Assembly: GCA_026168455.1 (NCBI GenBank) | Contig: CM047425.1 | Location: 9,894,001-9,958,000 of the forward strand | Reading direction: 5' to 3' | Length of the DNA: 64,000 nt | Source: Theocolax elegans | Taxonomy: Eukaryota; Arthropoda; Insecta; Hymenoptera; Cerocephalidae | Part shown: in pieces, positions 10,721 to 23,256 of the stretch | Position numbering within the stretch: position 1 is the stretch's first letter | How the letters are laid out: every line of letters starts with the position of its first letter | Made by a program: the position numbers and the translations under genes | Notes under the pieces: model-generated | What the model saw: the letters and a program-made list of their open reading frames with translations, nothing else | Told to the model about the DNA's origin: nothing | Databases searched by the model: none

Positions 10721-12145
10721 AAAATCCCTAATAATATTCTCATGTTGCTTCGTCGGTAACCATTGGCTATGCCAACAACTTAAACGTAATTAAAAAAAAT
10801 TTATTTCCATCTATCACTTAAAAAACAGAAAGAAGAATAAGTTCCATACATATATATCCACTTATATATATATACCTTCAGGAAAAACGCAAGTAAAGGA
10901 GTCCTTAGTAAAAGAGAATAAGGGTCAGTCACATACACATAGACAAAGAGGGAAACGGAAACGGTTTCCAACTGGATCAAGTCTATTGGGTGGTTCCTAT
11001 ATATATAGAGGTTGGACATCGCGTAAATTGCATATACACCCTATTGCGGTACGATCAAGAGTAGCCTTCGCTACTTCCCTATCTTTATTAGCCCTTCGTT
11101 TCCTGCTTCCACGTACCTATATATCCTCGATTTCTCTTTACAATTGCGTATCCTAACCTGCAAAGGGGAAACTTTGAAGTATATAACGATTGTTTTCGTT
11201 TGTTAAATATGAATTTCAATTGTTCGAACGTATGGGTGGAAGGATATAGTAACATAGTTTTGATGGGATAATTGGCCGAGAATTTGTTGAAAGGATATGA
11301 ATAGTATGAAATTTTTGCTAATGAAAAAAATAGTATGAAAGCGTATATTGTGAAATGGTTAAAAGAAATATATGGATAAATATAGTCGAAAATAAGTTAG
11401 ACATTGGTCAGGATATAGTTAAAAAAAATATAAAAAAATTATTTAATGATTAGAGAAAGTAATTATTCAAATATTATAGAATGGTCATAAAATTAACAAA
11501 ATAGGTAATAACTGTACAATTTGGTTAAAATTGTTTCGACATTAAAAAAATTATAAAAAAAGGAATTTTGTTACAACACGACAAGAATTAATCTTATTAA
11601 ATAAATTATTAAATAATGTTAGGAAAACTGCAAATTAAATTTGTCATTACGTGTTATCTAGTGTTAAAAATGGTCTAAAAGTGTCAAAAACTGTCAAAAA
11701 ATGGATACATTTGTCATGAAAAGTTACACAGTGTTAAAAAGAATCACCTTCTGTTAAGAATAGTTATAAAAGACTGCCAAAACTATTCAACAAAAAAACA
11801 AAAAAATGTTCAACATTGTCAAAATCTATCAAAAATAATACAATCAAAAAAACAAAATCGTAATAGTATTTAAAAATGTCAAATACAGCCTAACCTCTGA
11901 ATAATAAAAATTGTCCAAATAAATAAAACTATCAAAAAAGATGAGGTTAAGCGATATACAAAAACATTAAATAAACATAAACTTTAGCGTCTTATACTTA
12001 CAAATTCAACATATTCATTAAAATATCATTATAAACAAATAACCACATCACAACCTCCAATATGTTAGTTTCTAACCTCAAACCATTAAAAAATTCACGA
12101 AAATATCATGTCAATATAAAATGTAAAACCATACGAGCAAAGAAT
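10717..12145. repeat. 1.43 kb tandem duplication, unit 1
   Basis: Begins AGCAAAAATCCCTAATAATA and ends at ACGAGCAAAGAAT just before the next AGCAAAATCCCTAAT. It is near-identical to 12146-13575, differing mainly by single-base changes and homopolymer indels. It contains a relatively G+C-rich part (about 10870-11160) and a decayed array of GTTAAAAA/TGTCAAAAA motifs (about 11280-11900). No supported coding sequence. Confidence 0.92.
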
Positions 12146-13575
12146 AGCAAAATCCCTAATAATATTTCTCATGTTGCTTCTGTCGTAACCATTGGGCTAT
12201 GCCACCACACTAACGTAATTAAAAATAATTTTATTTCCATCTATCACTTAAAAAACAGAAAGAAGAATAAGTTCCATACCATTATATCCACTTATATATA
12301 TATACCTTCAGGAAAAACGCAAGTAAAGGAGTCCTTAGTAAAAGAGAATAAGGGTCAGTCACATACACATAGACAAAGAGGGAAACGGAAACGGTTTCCA
12401 ACTGGATCAAGTCTATTGGGTGGTTCCTATATATATAGAGGTTGGACATCGCGTAAATTGCATATACACCCTATTGCGGTACGATCAAGAGTAGCCTTCG
12501 CTACTTCCCTATCTTTATTAGCCCTTCGTTTCCTGCTTCCACGTACCTATATATCCTCGATTTCTCTTTACAATTGCGTATCCTAACCTGCAAAGGGGAA
12601 ACTTTGAAGTATATAACGATTGTTTTCGTTTGTTAAATATGAATTTCAATTGTTCGAACGTATGGGTGGAAGGATATAGTAACATAGTTTTGATGGGATA
12701 ATTGGCCGAGAATTTGTTGAAAGGATATGAATAGTATGAAATTTTTGCTAATGAAAAAAATAGTATGAAAGCGTATATTGTGAAATGGTTAAAAGAAATA
12801 TATGGATAAATATAGTCGAAAATAAGTTAGACATTGGTCAGGATATAGTTAAAAAAATATAAAAAAATTATTTAATGATTAGAGAAAGTAATTATTCAAA
12901 TATTATAGAATGGTCATAAAATTAACAAAATAGGTAATAACTGTACAATTTGGTTAAAATTGTTTCGACATTAAAAAAATTATAAAAAAAGGAATTTTGT
13001 TACAACACGACAAGAATTAATCTTATTAAATAAATTATTAAATAATGTTAGGAAAACTGCAAATTAAATTTGTCATTACGTGTTATCTAGTGTTAAAAAT
13101 GGTCTAAAAGTGTCAAAAACTGTCAAAAAATGGATACATTTGTCATGAAAAGTTACACAGTGTTAAAAAGAATCACCTTCTGTTAAGAATAGTTATAAAA
13201 GACTGCCAAAACTATTCAACAAAAAACAAAAAATGTTCAACATTGTCAAAATCTATCAAAAATAATACAATCAAAAAAACAAAATCGTAATAGTATTTAA
13301 AAATGTCAAATACAGCCTAACCTCTGAATAATAAAAATTGTCCAAATAAATAAAACTATCAAAAAAGATGAGGTTAAGCGATATACAAAAACATTAAATA
13401 AACATAAACTTTAGCGTCTTATACTTACAAATTCAACATATTCATTAAAATATCATTATAAACAAATAACCACATCACAACCTCCAATATGTTAGTTTCT
13501 AACCTCAAACCATTAAAAAAATTCACGAAAATATCATGTCAATATAAAATGTAAAACCATACGAGCAAAGAATAG
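12146..13575. repeat. 1.43 kb tandem duplication, unit 2
   Basis: Direct repeat of 10717-12145, head to tail with no spacer. The 174-residue plus frame at 12062-12586 spans the junction and is open in only this copy because of indels, so I do not call it a gene. The unit ends where the sequence becomes AAAGAAATAAAGGG. Confidence 0.92.
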
Positions 13576-15630
13576 AAAGAAATAAAGGGTATATATACAC
13601 ACACAACACCCGACATGTAGAGAAATCCACCTTAACAGCCAATTGATATGTCTATATATATACCTCAGTAGGTATATATACGTTGGTTCCAAAGTGAATC
13701 TAACACGAAGGCCCGGAGGACCGCAGGATATGTTCGACGCCGGAACGACAAGAGAGGAAGCATATATATATATATATAGGACACACAGTGCACGTCGCGT
13801 CGGTTTTTCGGGTGTTATAGGTTAGGCTAACGAGACTCGAGAACCCGTCAGAGCCCACCTAGTAGACGAGCCACTACACGTATCTACAGTCAGGGGTTGT
13901 AAACTCTCGTCCTGTGGAATAACCTTCCGGTTTCAAACTCTATCTCTATATACGTATCCAGTCACGCTCTCCGATATACTTTTGGATTTTCCGACCAGAA
14001 ATTACTCAGTGACAAACAAAACGGTTACACGTTTGCATGGTCAAACAATATTTTCTCTTCCGCGGATTAACCGAGCAAATCGTGTTTAGCTAATTAATTT
14101 TCTTGACGGTGTTTAGAAACTCGTAAATTTATCATTATTATATAATTATCTGTATGTGTGTGTGCGTGGTTAATTATAGTATACCGAGTTTAGTTATATG
14201 AGGATGCTATTTTCTTTTATGAAAGGGTTTATATATACTTCTTCTTATATATATCAAATTTTTTTCAGATTTTCGGCTGTTTTTTTTACGCTGAAGCGAT
14301 TTATGTATAACATGCACAACATGATGCGTGATTAAAAAATAATTTTACCGTTACAAAATTATTATTTTTGGTATTAATTTCTAGTTTCTTAAATGTGTTC
14401 TAAAGTATATTTGTGAATTTGTTGTTACCAATATACGTAACTGGCATTGTGGGGTACTTAATATCCAAACGTGCACAAACGACTCTCACGCAGCCGGTGT
14501 TTAATTTATTGTACGCAAGAATTATTTAACGTAGTATAGAGTGCGATTTTAAAATTTAAATTTTTAAGTTCAAGGTTTCGTAGCTATTTATTAGGAGAGT
14601 ACAAAAAAAAGTGTCAAAAATAATACAAACAAACGGATAAAGTCAGTTTGTTTACTTAAAAAATAACTATACATAAGTCGTATAGTATTTAATATTTTAA
14701 AAATATAAATTAATTTACTGATCGTAACGAGCCAAAATAATCAATCCAAGACTTGACAAGGTCTTCATCCTCAGTCCTGGGTAGTGGTCCTACTATAAGA
14801 GACTCTAAGAGATCAAGGAAGATATGAAGAAAAAGTTAAAAGTATATTATATATTAAAACAATATTTATTATGTGAATTAAAAATTCAAATATGCTTAAA
14901 AAAAATTTTTTTAACGTTGTGTTTAAATTAATTAATATTTTAACTTAAACATTAACCAGCAGTTTATCTATAACATTTTATAACTTATCGTCTTCGGTGG
15001 CGATAGGATTTGAATTGTTGGAAATATTTTATTTAATATTTTTAGCTAAAAATATATTAATACATCCTTGAGATACTATGTTTTGAGATAAACATTTCCA
15101 ATCCTGCGAAAAAAAGTATATATTTTGCAAAATATAAAACTTCAAATTTTGGGTAAAATTAAACGCCATATATTTCAATTTTTCAAACCATTTTATTCTT
15201 ACTTAAATACGCATCAAAATTGTTTCAAATAATTGTAAATATTTATAAAAGAGTAAAAAAAAGATGAATAAAAGTTGTAAATTTTTAGTACGCTTCATTC
15301 GAACTCAAACGAATTTTGGGGTATGTTTTATCCGCGATGGTGTAATTAATTAAATACTATTTTTTGGTATGAAGGTGATATTTTGAAGAAATGTGACGGT
15401 TAATTTTAATATACAAATTTCCTGCCCAATTTGTACCAACTGAGAAGAAGTTAAATTATTAAGATAATTTTTTGAAGAAAAATGAGAGTGACGCTTAATT
15501 TTACTAAATATTCAAATTTCCCGCCTAATTCATTTTAATGAAAATAATTCAATGATTGAAAATTTCTTTTAAATTTGCTAACATTTACGTTCAAGCAACC
15601 AAGTCAGCATTGTTAACTAAAAAAAACGCA
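13576..15630. other. Non-coding region with a G+C-richer island
   Basis: No supported gene. About 13690-14060 is G+C-richer and includes a TATATATATATATAGGAC stretch followed by CACAGTGCACGTCGCGTC. This could be a promoter or first-exon-like segment, but I find no open frame with family motifs. 14070-15630 is AT-rich. Confidence 0.4.
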
Positions 15631-17232
15631 AAAAAAATTTAAAATCCAAAAACCGAGAAAGAAAAAGAAGACGACAAATCAGGTCAATCAGTTCCGAGAT
15701 TCTATTCGTTCACATATGTATATATGTATAAATGACGAGAGGAATTCGTCAAAATTTAGATATCGCATAATGGTATATATATTCCAAAAGAAAAAAAAAT
15801 TCTTCAAGTCACACACAGCTATATCATGCATTTGATGCTTTTAGTGAAAGACAAACGTATACCTTGCAGACACACACACACATAGTCAGACAGAGAGATC
15901 TATATAGAGGCGCTAACGAAGCTCCTCGCGCCTGGCAATTAGACGTGTGCCTCTCACGTCCATTGACTGACTGCACGCTTATTAACCGCGCGACCGAGCC
16001 GTGAAACTGACGCGAATTGTCCTTTCCTGGACTATATATCGTCGTACATTGTAGAAACGAGCGAGAGTCACTCTAATTAACGGTTGGCTTCGTAGACGTT
16101 ATTTTCGGTCGCCTTTGTTACGGGATGACCCTATACGAGAGAGAAAAAGGGACGAGAAGGAAGTGTCGTGTACGAAGCGTCTCGTCGTAATCTGAATGTT
16201 TGTCCGTTTTTTTTCACGAGCCAAAGTTGGTACTTGAGGTTGTAATAACTTGATTTACTAAGGTTGAGCGAGTGGTTTTCGTTAAAAATCGATTTGTCGT
16301 TTGCGCGATTTTTTTGTTTAAATTGTATCGTTTACGGGAACAATTTAATTCAAATTTCCCGCGCTTTTTATTTTTGAATTTGTTTCTCTTATTGCATATT
16401 GTGATGGTTAGTGTGTATATATATATTGATTATTGACGTTATCGATGAGTGTAAAAGACTAAATATTTTTATTGTTAAGATAATTACAACGTAAATTTAT
16501 TCACTATACATTTTTTCAAAATAATTTAACATCCATACCTGCTAATAGGAAATTAAAAAAGAAGTATATAAAAGGTATTGAAAAATCGTCAAAAAAAAAA
16601 TATTATCAAAGAATTTTTCAAATTTTCAAGCATTATAAACAAATGATAAAAAAGTAATTTAAATAATAATAAAAGAATACTAAAAGAATGGATGGAAAAT
16701 CGTGTGAAAACAGTTAAAAAACTGTTATTAATCGTTAAATATTGTCAAAAAATATCAAAAATCGTTAAAAAATTAAAAAATTGCTAAAACTATTAAAAAA
16801 ATGTCTAGAACGTTTAAAAATTATCAAATTCTGGTTAATGATTGTCAAATACGGATAAACCGTTAAAAAATTTAAAAAAGAGTATAAATACGCAGTTTTA
16901 AACAAATAATCAATTATTAGTTTAAAAAATTACAAAAAAATCTTTTTATAATAATCTAAACTTCTACATTCCCTACGTACGTCATTACAGTATAAAAAGC
17001 GCGGGAAATTTGAATTCTACCACCCCCTCAACCCTACTCCTCGCTTATTATTTAAAAAAAATAATTTCACCGCATTCACCCTCGAACAAACAATCACAAA
17101 CCACGTATACAATAAATTTCGCATCGCAAACGACAGTGTGAAAAGTACAAGTGAAATGAAAAAAATTAAGTGTCTACATAATGATAATAATGGAACAATA
17201 AAGATAAGGTCTATTATACACAGATCTGCATA

Positions 17233-17234
<2 letters not shown>

Positions 17235-17285
<51 letters not shown>
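17235..17285. repeat. (TA)n microsatellite
   Basis: Pure TA run of about 51 bases. The allele in the duplicate at 23209-23254 is shorter, as expected of slippage. Confidence 0.95.
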
Positions 17286-17287
<2 letters not shown>

Positions 17288-19395
17288 CATTCGGATATAC
17301 AGTATATACACAATGATGACAGAAGTGCGAAGTTGCAAGATGAATTTCGGGTGATACTAAATACGGGAAGAGGGGGATGAAGCTAGACTAGACAAAACCC
17401 GTCGGTTATACCAGATGTGAGAAATTGGCCGACAAGTTGATGGCTCATTATTTTCTAACGAAACGTCATCGTAAACCCTCATCAAACGATGGCTTTGTTG
17501 CTCGTGACACGCACACACCTTTACATATATACCAAATCTAATTACCACCCGCGAAACTTTCTTAAACAAAAGTCCACATATATATGCACACCAAAAAAAT
17601 AGAAAATCCTCGATATATTTTCTCCTCGAGTAATTCAAACATATTTTCCAGTTCGACGGATATATTAACGCGCCGTGTAAAACGAAATTAGAACTATATA
17701 TGTATATACGGGAATTTCCGCAATTGCAGTTACCGCAGTTAGAATTCATCATCAGGACCGAGCGATCGTCTTCCTAACCTCCTAATCAAGGAAAATAAAT
17801 AGAGTCCTCGCGAGACGACGACGAGAGAACGAGATTTCGCATGGGGGTTCTATGAGAAAATCGGTATAGAGCGTGTACTAGGAGATAGGATCTTAGGAGA
17901 GTTGGATAATTAATCGAGACATCGAGGAACGTAAACAGTATTAACACACCACGGGGGATTACAACCTATTTCTTCAACCGAGGATGAGTGTGCTCGTGCT
18001 GATGGATAATCGAGGGTTTTCTCTATGCGATTATAATTAGAAGATGCAAAAACGACACTCAATTTTTATTTTTTTTTACGACAAAAGACGGTGTGACCGT
18101 CACTGACGTTGCTGAAGTTACACTGGCGGTCATTGTGTTAGTATATGAACGCAATCGTTAAAGAAGATCACTTACATCCCTTCTCCAAATCTAGGTATAA
18201 AATGATCATAACAAAACATTCTGTTACAAGTTTAATGAAAATATTAATAGAATAATATAATTATAATATAAATATCCGTCGTGTAGCTGTAAATTGACTG
18301 TTTATTGATCGTATTTTATGATCCGGTCATATTTTATCGTTATTATAACGCTATTTTATAAACACGTAACAAAATGTCACATTGAATCTTGTAAAATATT
18401 TTATTCGAGATTGCTTTGTTCAATCAAACTATATTAGTAAGTTTTATGATGTAACTAATATTATTTATAAACATAATTATATTTAGTTAAATTTTTAACT
18501 ATGCCAGCCGTGCAGTTGTCAAGTGATTGTCTAGTGACCATCATTAATTTGTGACACACATATTATAACGTTACTCTACAAACACGAGACAAACTGTTAT
18601 TTGCATTGAATCGTGTAAATAATTTTTTAAATCAAATCAACAATATTCAAATTTGTAATGTAAACAATATAATATATTTAAAAAAACAAAGGTCAGAAAA
18701 AAATGAACAATAAATTCTTATATAAAAGTTAAGTATTAATTTGTCACGATTTGGCTACTTCTACAATAAAAATAAAATTATAATATACATTTTTACTAAC
18801 TATCTAAACCCACTTTTAACAGTGAATATTAAAATTGTTCGGTAAAGTCTAGAATAAAAATACCGAAGGTTACCATTGAATAATTTTCCAAACAATTAAT
18901 AAAACCGGAAACATAATATTTTTAAATACGTCATAGTTACTAAAAAATAGCACGATGACAGTTTTCTATAGACAATCAACAACTTTTTTTGTTTCGTAGA
19001 AAGAAATATATCTTAATATCTTTACTGAACACACACAACCATTCACTAAATTTAAATGTTGAGCACACACATTAGATAACGAATTCAAAATAAAACCAGT
19101 GTATTGACTTTATCGAAGAAAAATCATTGATTATATTTTTCCAGTTAAATGTCTAATGTAAACATTGTAGACAGGTGATAAAAATAGCAGTAGAATGAGT
19201 GTGATGTAGATCAGTAATTAAATTAAAAAATCAGAATTAAAATCTGAAAAACTATATTTAATAACTCAATAAATCCAAAAATTGTAACTAAAATATACAA
19301 TAAAAAGAAATTGAAAAATTTACCAATAATTTAAAACCTGAAAAATCATATTTGAATTGTTGATACAAAAATTTGAAAAATATTTAGGAATAACC

Positions 19396-20350
19396 CAATA
19401 TGAATAAAAATATAATAAAATAAACATAAAAGAATCGCATGATATTTGAATAAATTAAAAAACATAAAAGTTCTACCAAAATCACGAATTTTAATGTCTA
19501 AAATTCAATCAAAACTACAAACCGAATATTTATATAATAAATTATAAATATATTACTAATAATATTTGATCAGAGTAATTTTCAAAAAATTTGATTATGA
19601 ATTAAAAACTAATACCAAAAATCAAAATTAAAATTCAATTCCACATTTTTCTAATTAACATGAATAAACATAATGTAAAAAAATAAAATTCGACACTTCT
19701 CTTCCTAAAAATTGTAAGATAAAAAAAATAATTTAAAACACGTAGAAATAATAGGAGTACATCGGTCTTTAATAATCATCGAGATAAGAGCTCGAAGAGC
19801 CCATCAGAGCTTCCAATCAGAGTCTTGCCACCGACACATGTGTTCCAAGGGGTACAAACGACGACCAAGTGCGAACCGGCTCAATCAACATCGTCAATTT
19901 CACCCTCCTGCAACTTTCTACGTCTTATACGGAGCAAATCTTTAATACAGGATACGAGGATCTAAACTTCTTACATTATACTCGGATAGAAAAAAAATAT
20001 GTCGTTACCTAGTGGGAGAAAACTTTTTTTATAAAATGTATAGAGATCTGCAACGCGAAAAAGTTTTATACGAAATACGTCATCCTGATCGCATTAATTA
20101 TGGAAACATTAGTATCACTGATTATCATTTATTATTGAAATTAATTGTCGAATGGTTAGGAAATGATTTAAAAGTTTAAAATGGTAAGAATATCATTATA
20201 AAATGGTAGAAAATGATTAAAAATATAGTTTGCAAATGGTGGAAATAGTATTTAAAAATCTTTATAAAAAACGAGAAGCTATCAAAAATGATCAAAAAGT
20301 TTCAAAAACTGTTACTAATTATTAAAAAATAGTATGAAGATGGTTAAAAA
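19396..20350. repeat. 0.95 kb sub-repeat, copy 1
   Basis: Begins at AATAAAATAAACATAAAAGA and includes a G+C-richer core near 19790-19990 (GACACATGTGTTCCAAGGGG and downstream). Direct copies follow at 20351-21290 and 21291-21600 (partial), with others at about 25346-26296 and 27190-28140. Confidence 0.88.
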
Positions 20351-21290
20351 TAAAAATAATAAAATAAACATAAAAGAATCGCATGATATTTGAATAAATT
20401 AAAAAACATAAAAGTTCTACCAAAATCACGAATTTTAATGTCTAAAATTCAATCAAAACTACAAACCGAATATTTATATAATAAATTATAAATATATTAC
20501 TAATATTTGATCAGAGTAATTTTCAAAAAATTTGATTATGAATTAAAAACTAATACCAAAAATCAAAATTAAAATTCAATTCCACATTTTTCTAATTAAC
20601 ATGAATAACATAATGTAAAAAAAAAAATTCGACACTTCTCTTCCTAAAATTGTAAGATAAAAAAAATAATTTAAAACACGTAGAAATAATAGGAGTACAT
20701 CGGTCTTTAATAATCATCGAGATAAGAGCTCGAAGAGCCCATCAGAGCTTCCAATCAGAGTCTTGCCACCGACACATGTGTTCCAAGGGGTACAAACGAC
20801 GACCAAGTGCGAACCGGCTCAATCAACATCGTCAATTTCACCCTCCTGCAACTTTCTACGTCTTATACGGAGCAAATCTTTAATACAGGATACGAGGATC
20901 TAAACTTCTTACATTATACTCGGATAGAAAAAAAATATGTCGTTACCTAGTGGGAGAAAACTTTTTTTATAAAATGTATCGAGATCTGCAACGCGAAAAT
21001 TTTATACGAAATACGTCATCCTGATCGCATTAATTATGGAAAATTAGTACACTGATTATCATTTATTATTGAAATTAATTGTCGAATGGTTAGGAAATGA
21101 TTTAAAAGTTTAAAATGGTAAGAATATCATTATAAAATGGTAGAAAATGATTAAAAATATAGTTTGCAAATGGTGGAAATAGTATTTAAAAATCTTTATA
21201 AAAAACGAGAAGCTATCAAAAATGATCAAAAAGTTTCAAAAACTGTTACTAATTATTAAAAAATAGTATGAAGATGGTTAAAAATAAAAA
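20351..21290. repeat. 0.95 kb sub-repeat, copy 2
   Basis: Head-to-tail with copy 1. Differs by scattered indels (for example one AAT missing near 20500 and shortened homopolymers). Confidence 0.88.
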
Positions 21291-21600
21291 TAATAAAATA
21301 AACATAAAAGAATCGCATGATATTTGAATAAATTAAAAAACATAAAAGTTCTACCAAAATCACGAATTTTAATGTCTAAAATTCAATCAAAACTACAAAC
21401 CGAATATTTATATAATAAATTATAAATATATTACTAATAATATTTGATCAGAGTAATTTTCAAAAAATTTGATTATGAATTAAAAACTAATACCAAAAAT
21501 CAAAATTAAAATTCAATTCCACATTTTTCTAATTAACATGAATAGAAACATAATGTAAAAAAATAAAATTCGACACTTCTCTTCCTAAAATTGTAAGATA
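21291..21600. repeat. 0.95 kb sub-repeat, truncated copy 3
   Basis: The first about 310 bases of the sub-repeat. It is cut at GTAAGATAAAAAAA, where it joins the start of the second large duplication copy. The join lies in an A-run present in both parents, so microhomology probably guided it. Confidence 0.85.
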
Positions 21601-23205
21601 AAAAAAATTTTAAATCCAAAAACCGAGAAAGAAAAAGAAGACGACAAATCAGGTCAATCAGTTCCGAGATTCTATTACGTTCACATATGTATATATGTAT
21701 AAATGACGAGAGGAATTCGTCAAAATTTAGATATCGCATAATGGTATATATATTCCAAAAGAAAAAAAAATTCTTCAAGTCACACACAGCTATATCATGC
21801 ATTTGATGCTTTTAGTGAAAGACAAACGTGGTATACCTTGCAGACACACACACACATAGTCAGACAGAGAGATCTATATAGAGGCGCTAACGAAGCTCCT
21901 CGCGCCTGGCAATTAGACGTGTGCCTCTCACGTCCATTGACTGACTGCACGCTTATTAACCGCGCGACCGAGCCGTGAAACTGACGCGAATTGTCCTTTC
22001 CTGGACTATATATCGTCGTACATTGTAGAAACGAGCGAGAGTCACTCTAATTAACGGTTGGCTTCGTAGACGTTATTTTCGGTCGCCTTTGTTACGGGAT
22101 GACCCTATACGAGAGAGAAAAAGGGACGAGAAGGAAGTGTCGTGTACGAAGCGTCTCGTCGTAATCTGAATGTTTGTCCGTTTTTTTTTCACGAGCCAAA
22201 GTTGGTACTTGAGGTTGTAATAACTTGATTTACTAAGGTTGAGCGAGTGGTTTTCGTTAAAAATCGATTTGTCGTTTGCGCGATTTTTTTGTTTAAATTG
22301 TATCGTTTACGGGAACAATTTAATTCAAATTTCCCGCGCTTTTTATTTTTGAATTTGTTTCTCTTATTGCATATTGTGATGGTTAGTGTGTATATATATA
22401 TTGATTATTGACGTTATCGATGAGTGTAAAAGACTAAATATTTTTATTGTTAAGATAATTACGACGTAAATTTATACACTATACATTTTTTCAAAATAAT
22501 TTAACATCCATACCTGCTAATAGGAAATTAAAAAAGAAGTATATAAAAGGTATTGAAAAATCGTCAAAAAAAAAATATTATCAAAGAATTTTTCAAATTT
22601 TCAAGCATTATAAACAAATGATAATAAAGTAATTTAAATAATAATAAAAGAATACTAAAAGAATGGATGGAAAATCGTGTGAAAACAGTTAAAAAACTGT
22701 TATTAATCGTTAAATATTGTCAAAAAATATCAAAAATCGTTAAAAAATTAAAAAATGGCTAAAACTATTAAAAAAGGTCTAGAACGTTTAAAAATTATCA
22801 AATTCTGGTTAATGATTGTCAAATACGGATAAACCGTTAAAAAATTTAAAAAAAGTATAAACTACGCAGTTTTAAACAAATAATCAATTATTAGTTTAAA
22901 AAATTACAAAAAAATCTTTTTATAATAATCTAAACTTCTACATTCCCTACGTACGTCATTACAGTATAAAAAGCGCGGGAAATTTGAATTCTACCACCCC
23001 CTCAACCCTACTCCTCGCTTATTATTTAAAAAAAATAATTTCACCGCATTCACCCTCGAACAAACAATCACAAACCACGTATACAATAATTTCGCATCGC
23101 AAACGACAGTGTGAAAAGTACAAGTGAAATGAAAAAAATTAAGTGTCTACATAATGATAATAATGGAACAATAAAGATAAGGTCTATTATACACAGATCT
23201 GCATA

Positions 23206-23256
<51 letters not shown>

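Larger units (their letters stand above)
15631..21600. repeat. Large tandem duplication, copy 1
   Basis: Starts near AAATCCAAAAACCGAGAAAG (15643) and is repeated from 21601 with an offset of about 5970. It contains a G+C-richer island (15880-16220), decayed GTTAAAAA arrays (16560-16900), a (TA)n run, and a second island (17330-17960). It ends with two and a third copies of a 0.95 kb sub-repeat. No coding sequence could be supported in either copy. Confidence 0.9.

Noticed and set aside
12062..12586. 174-residue plus-strand open frame
   Set aside because: It crosses the junction of the 1.43 kb tandem duplication and is closed in the other copy by indels; no domain or codon signature.
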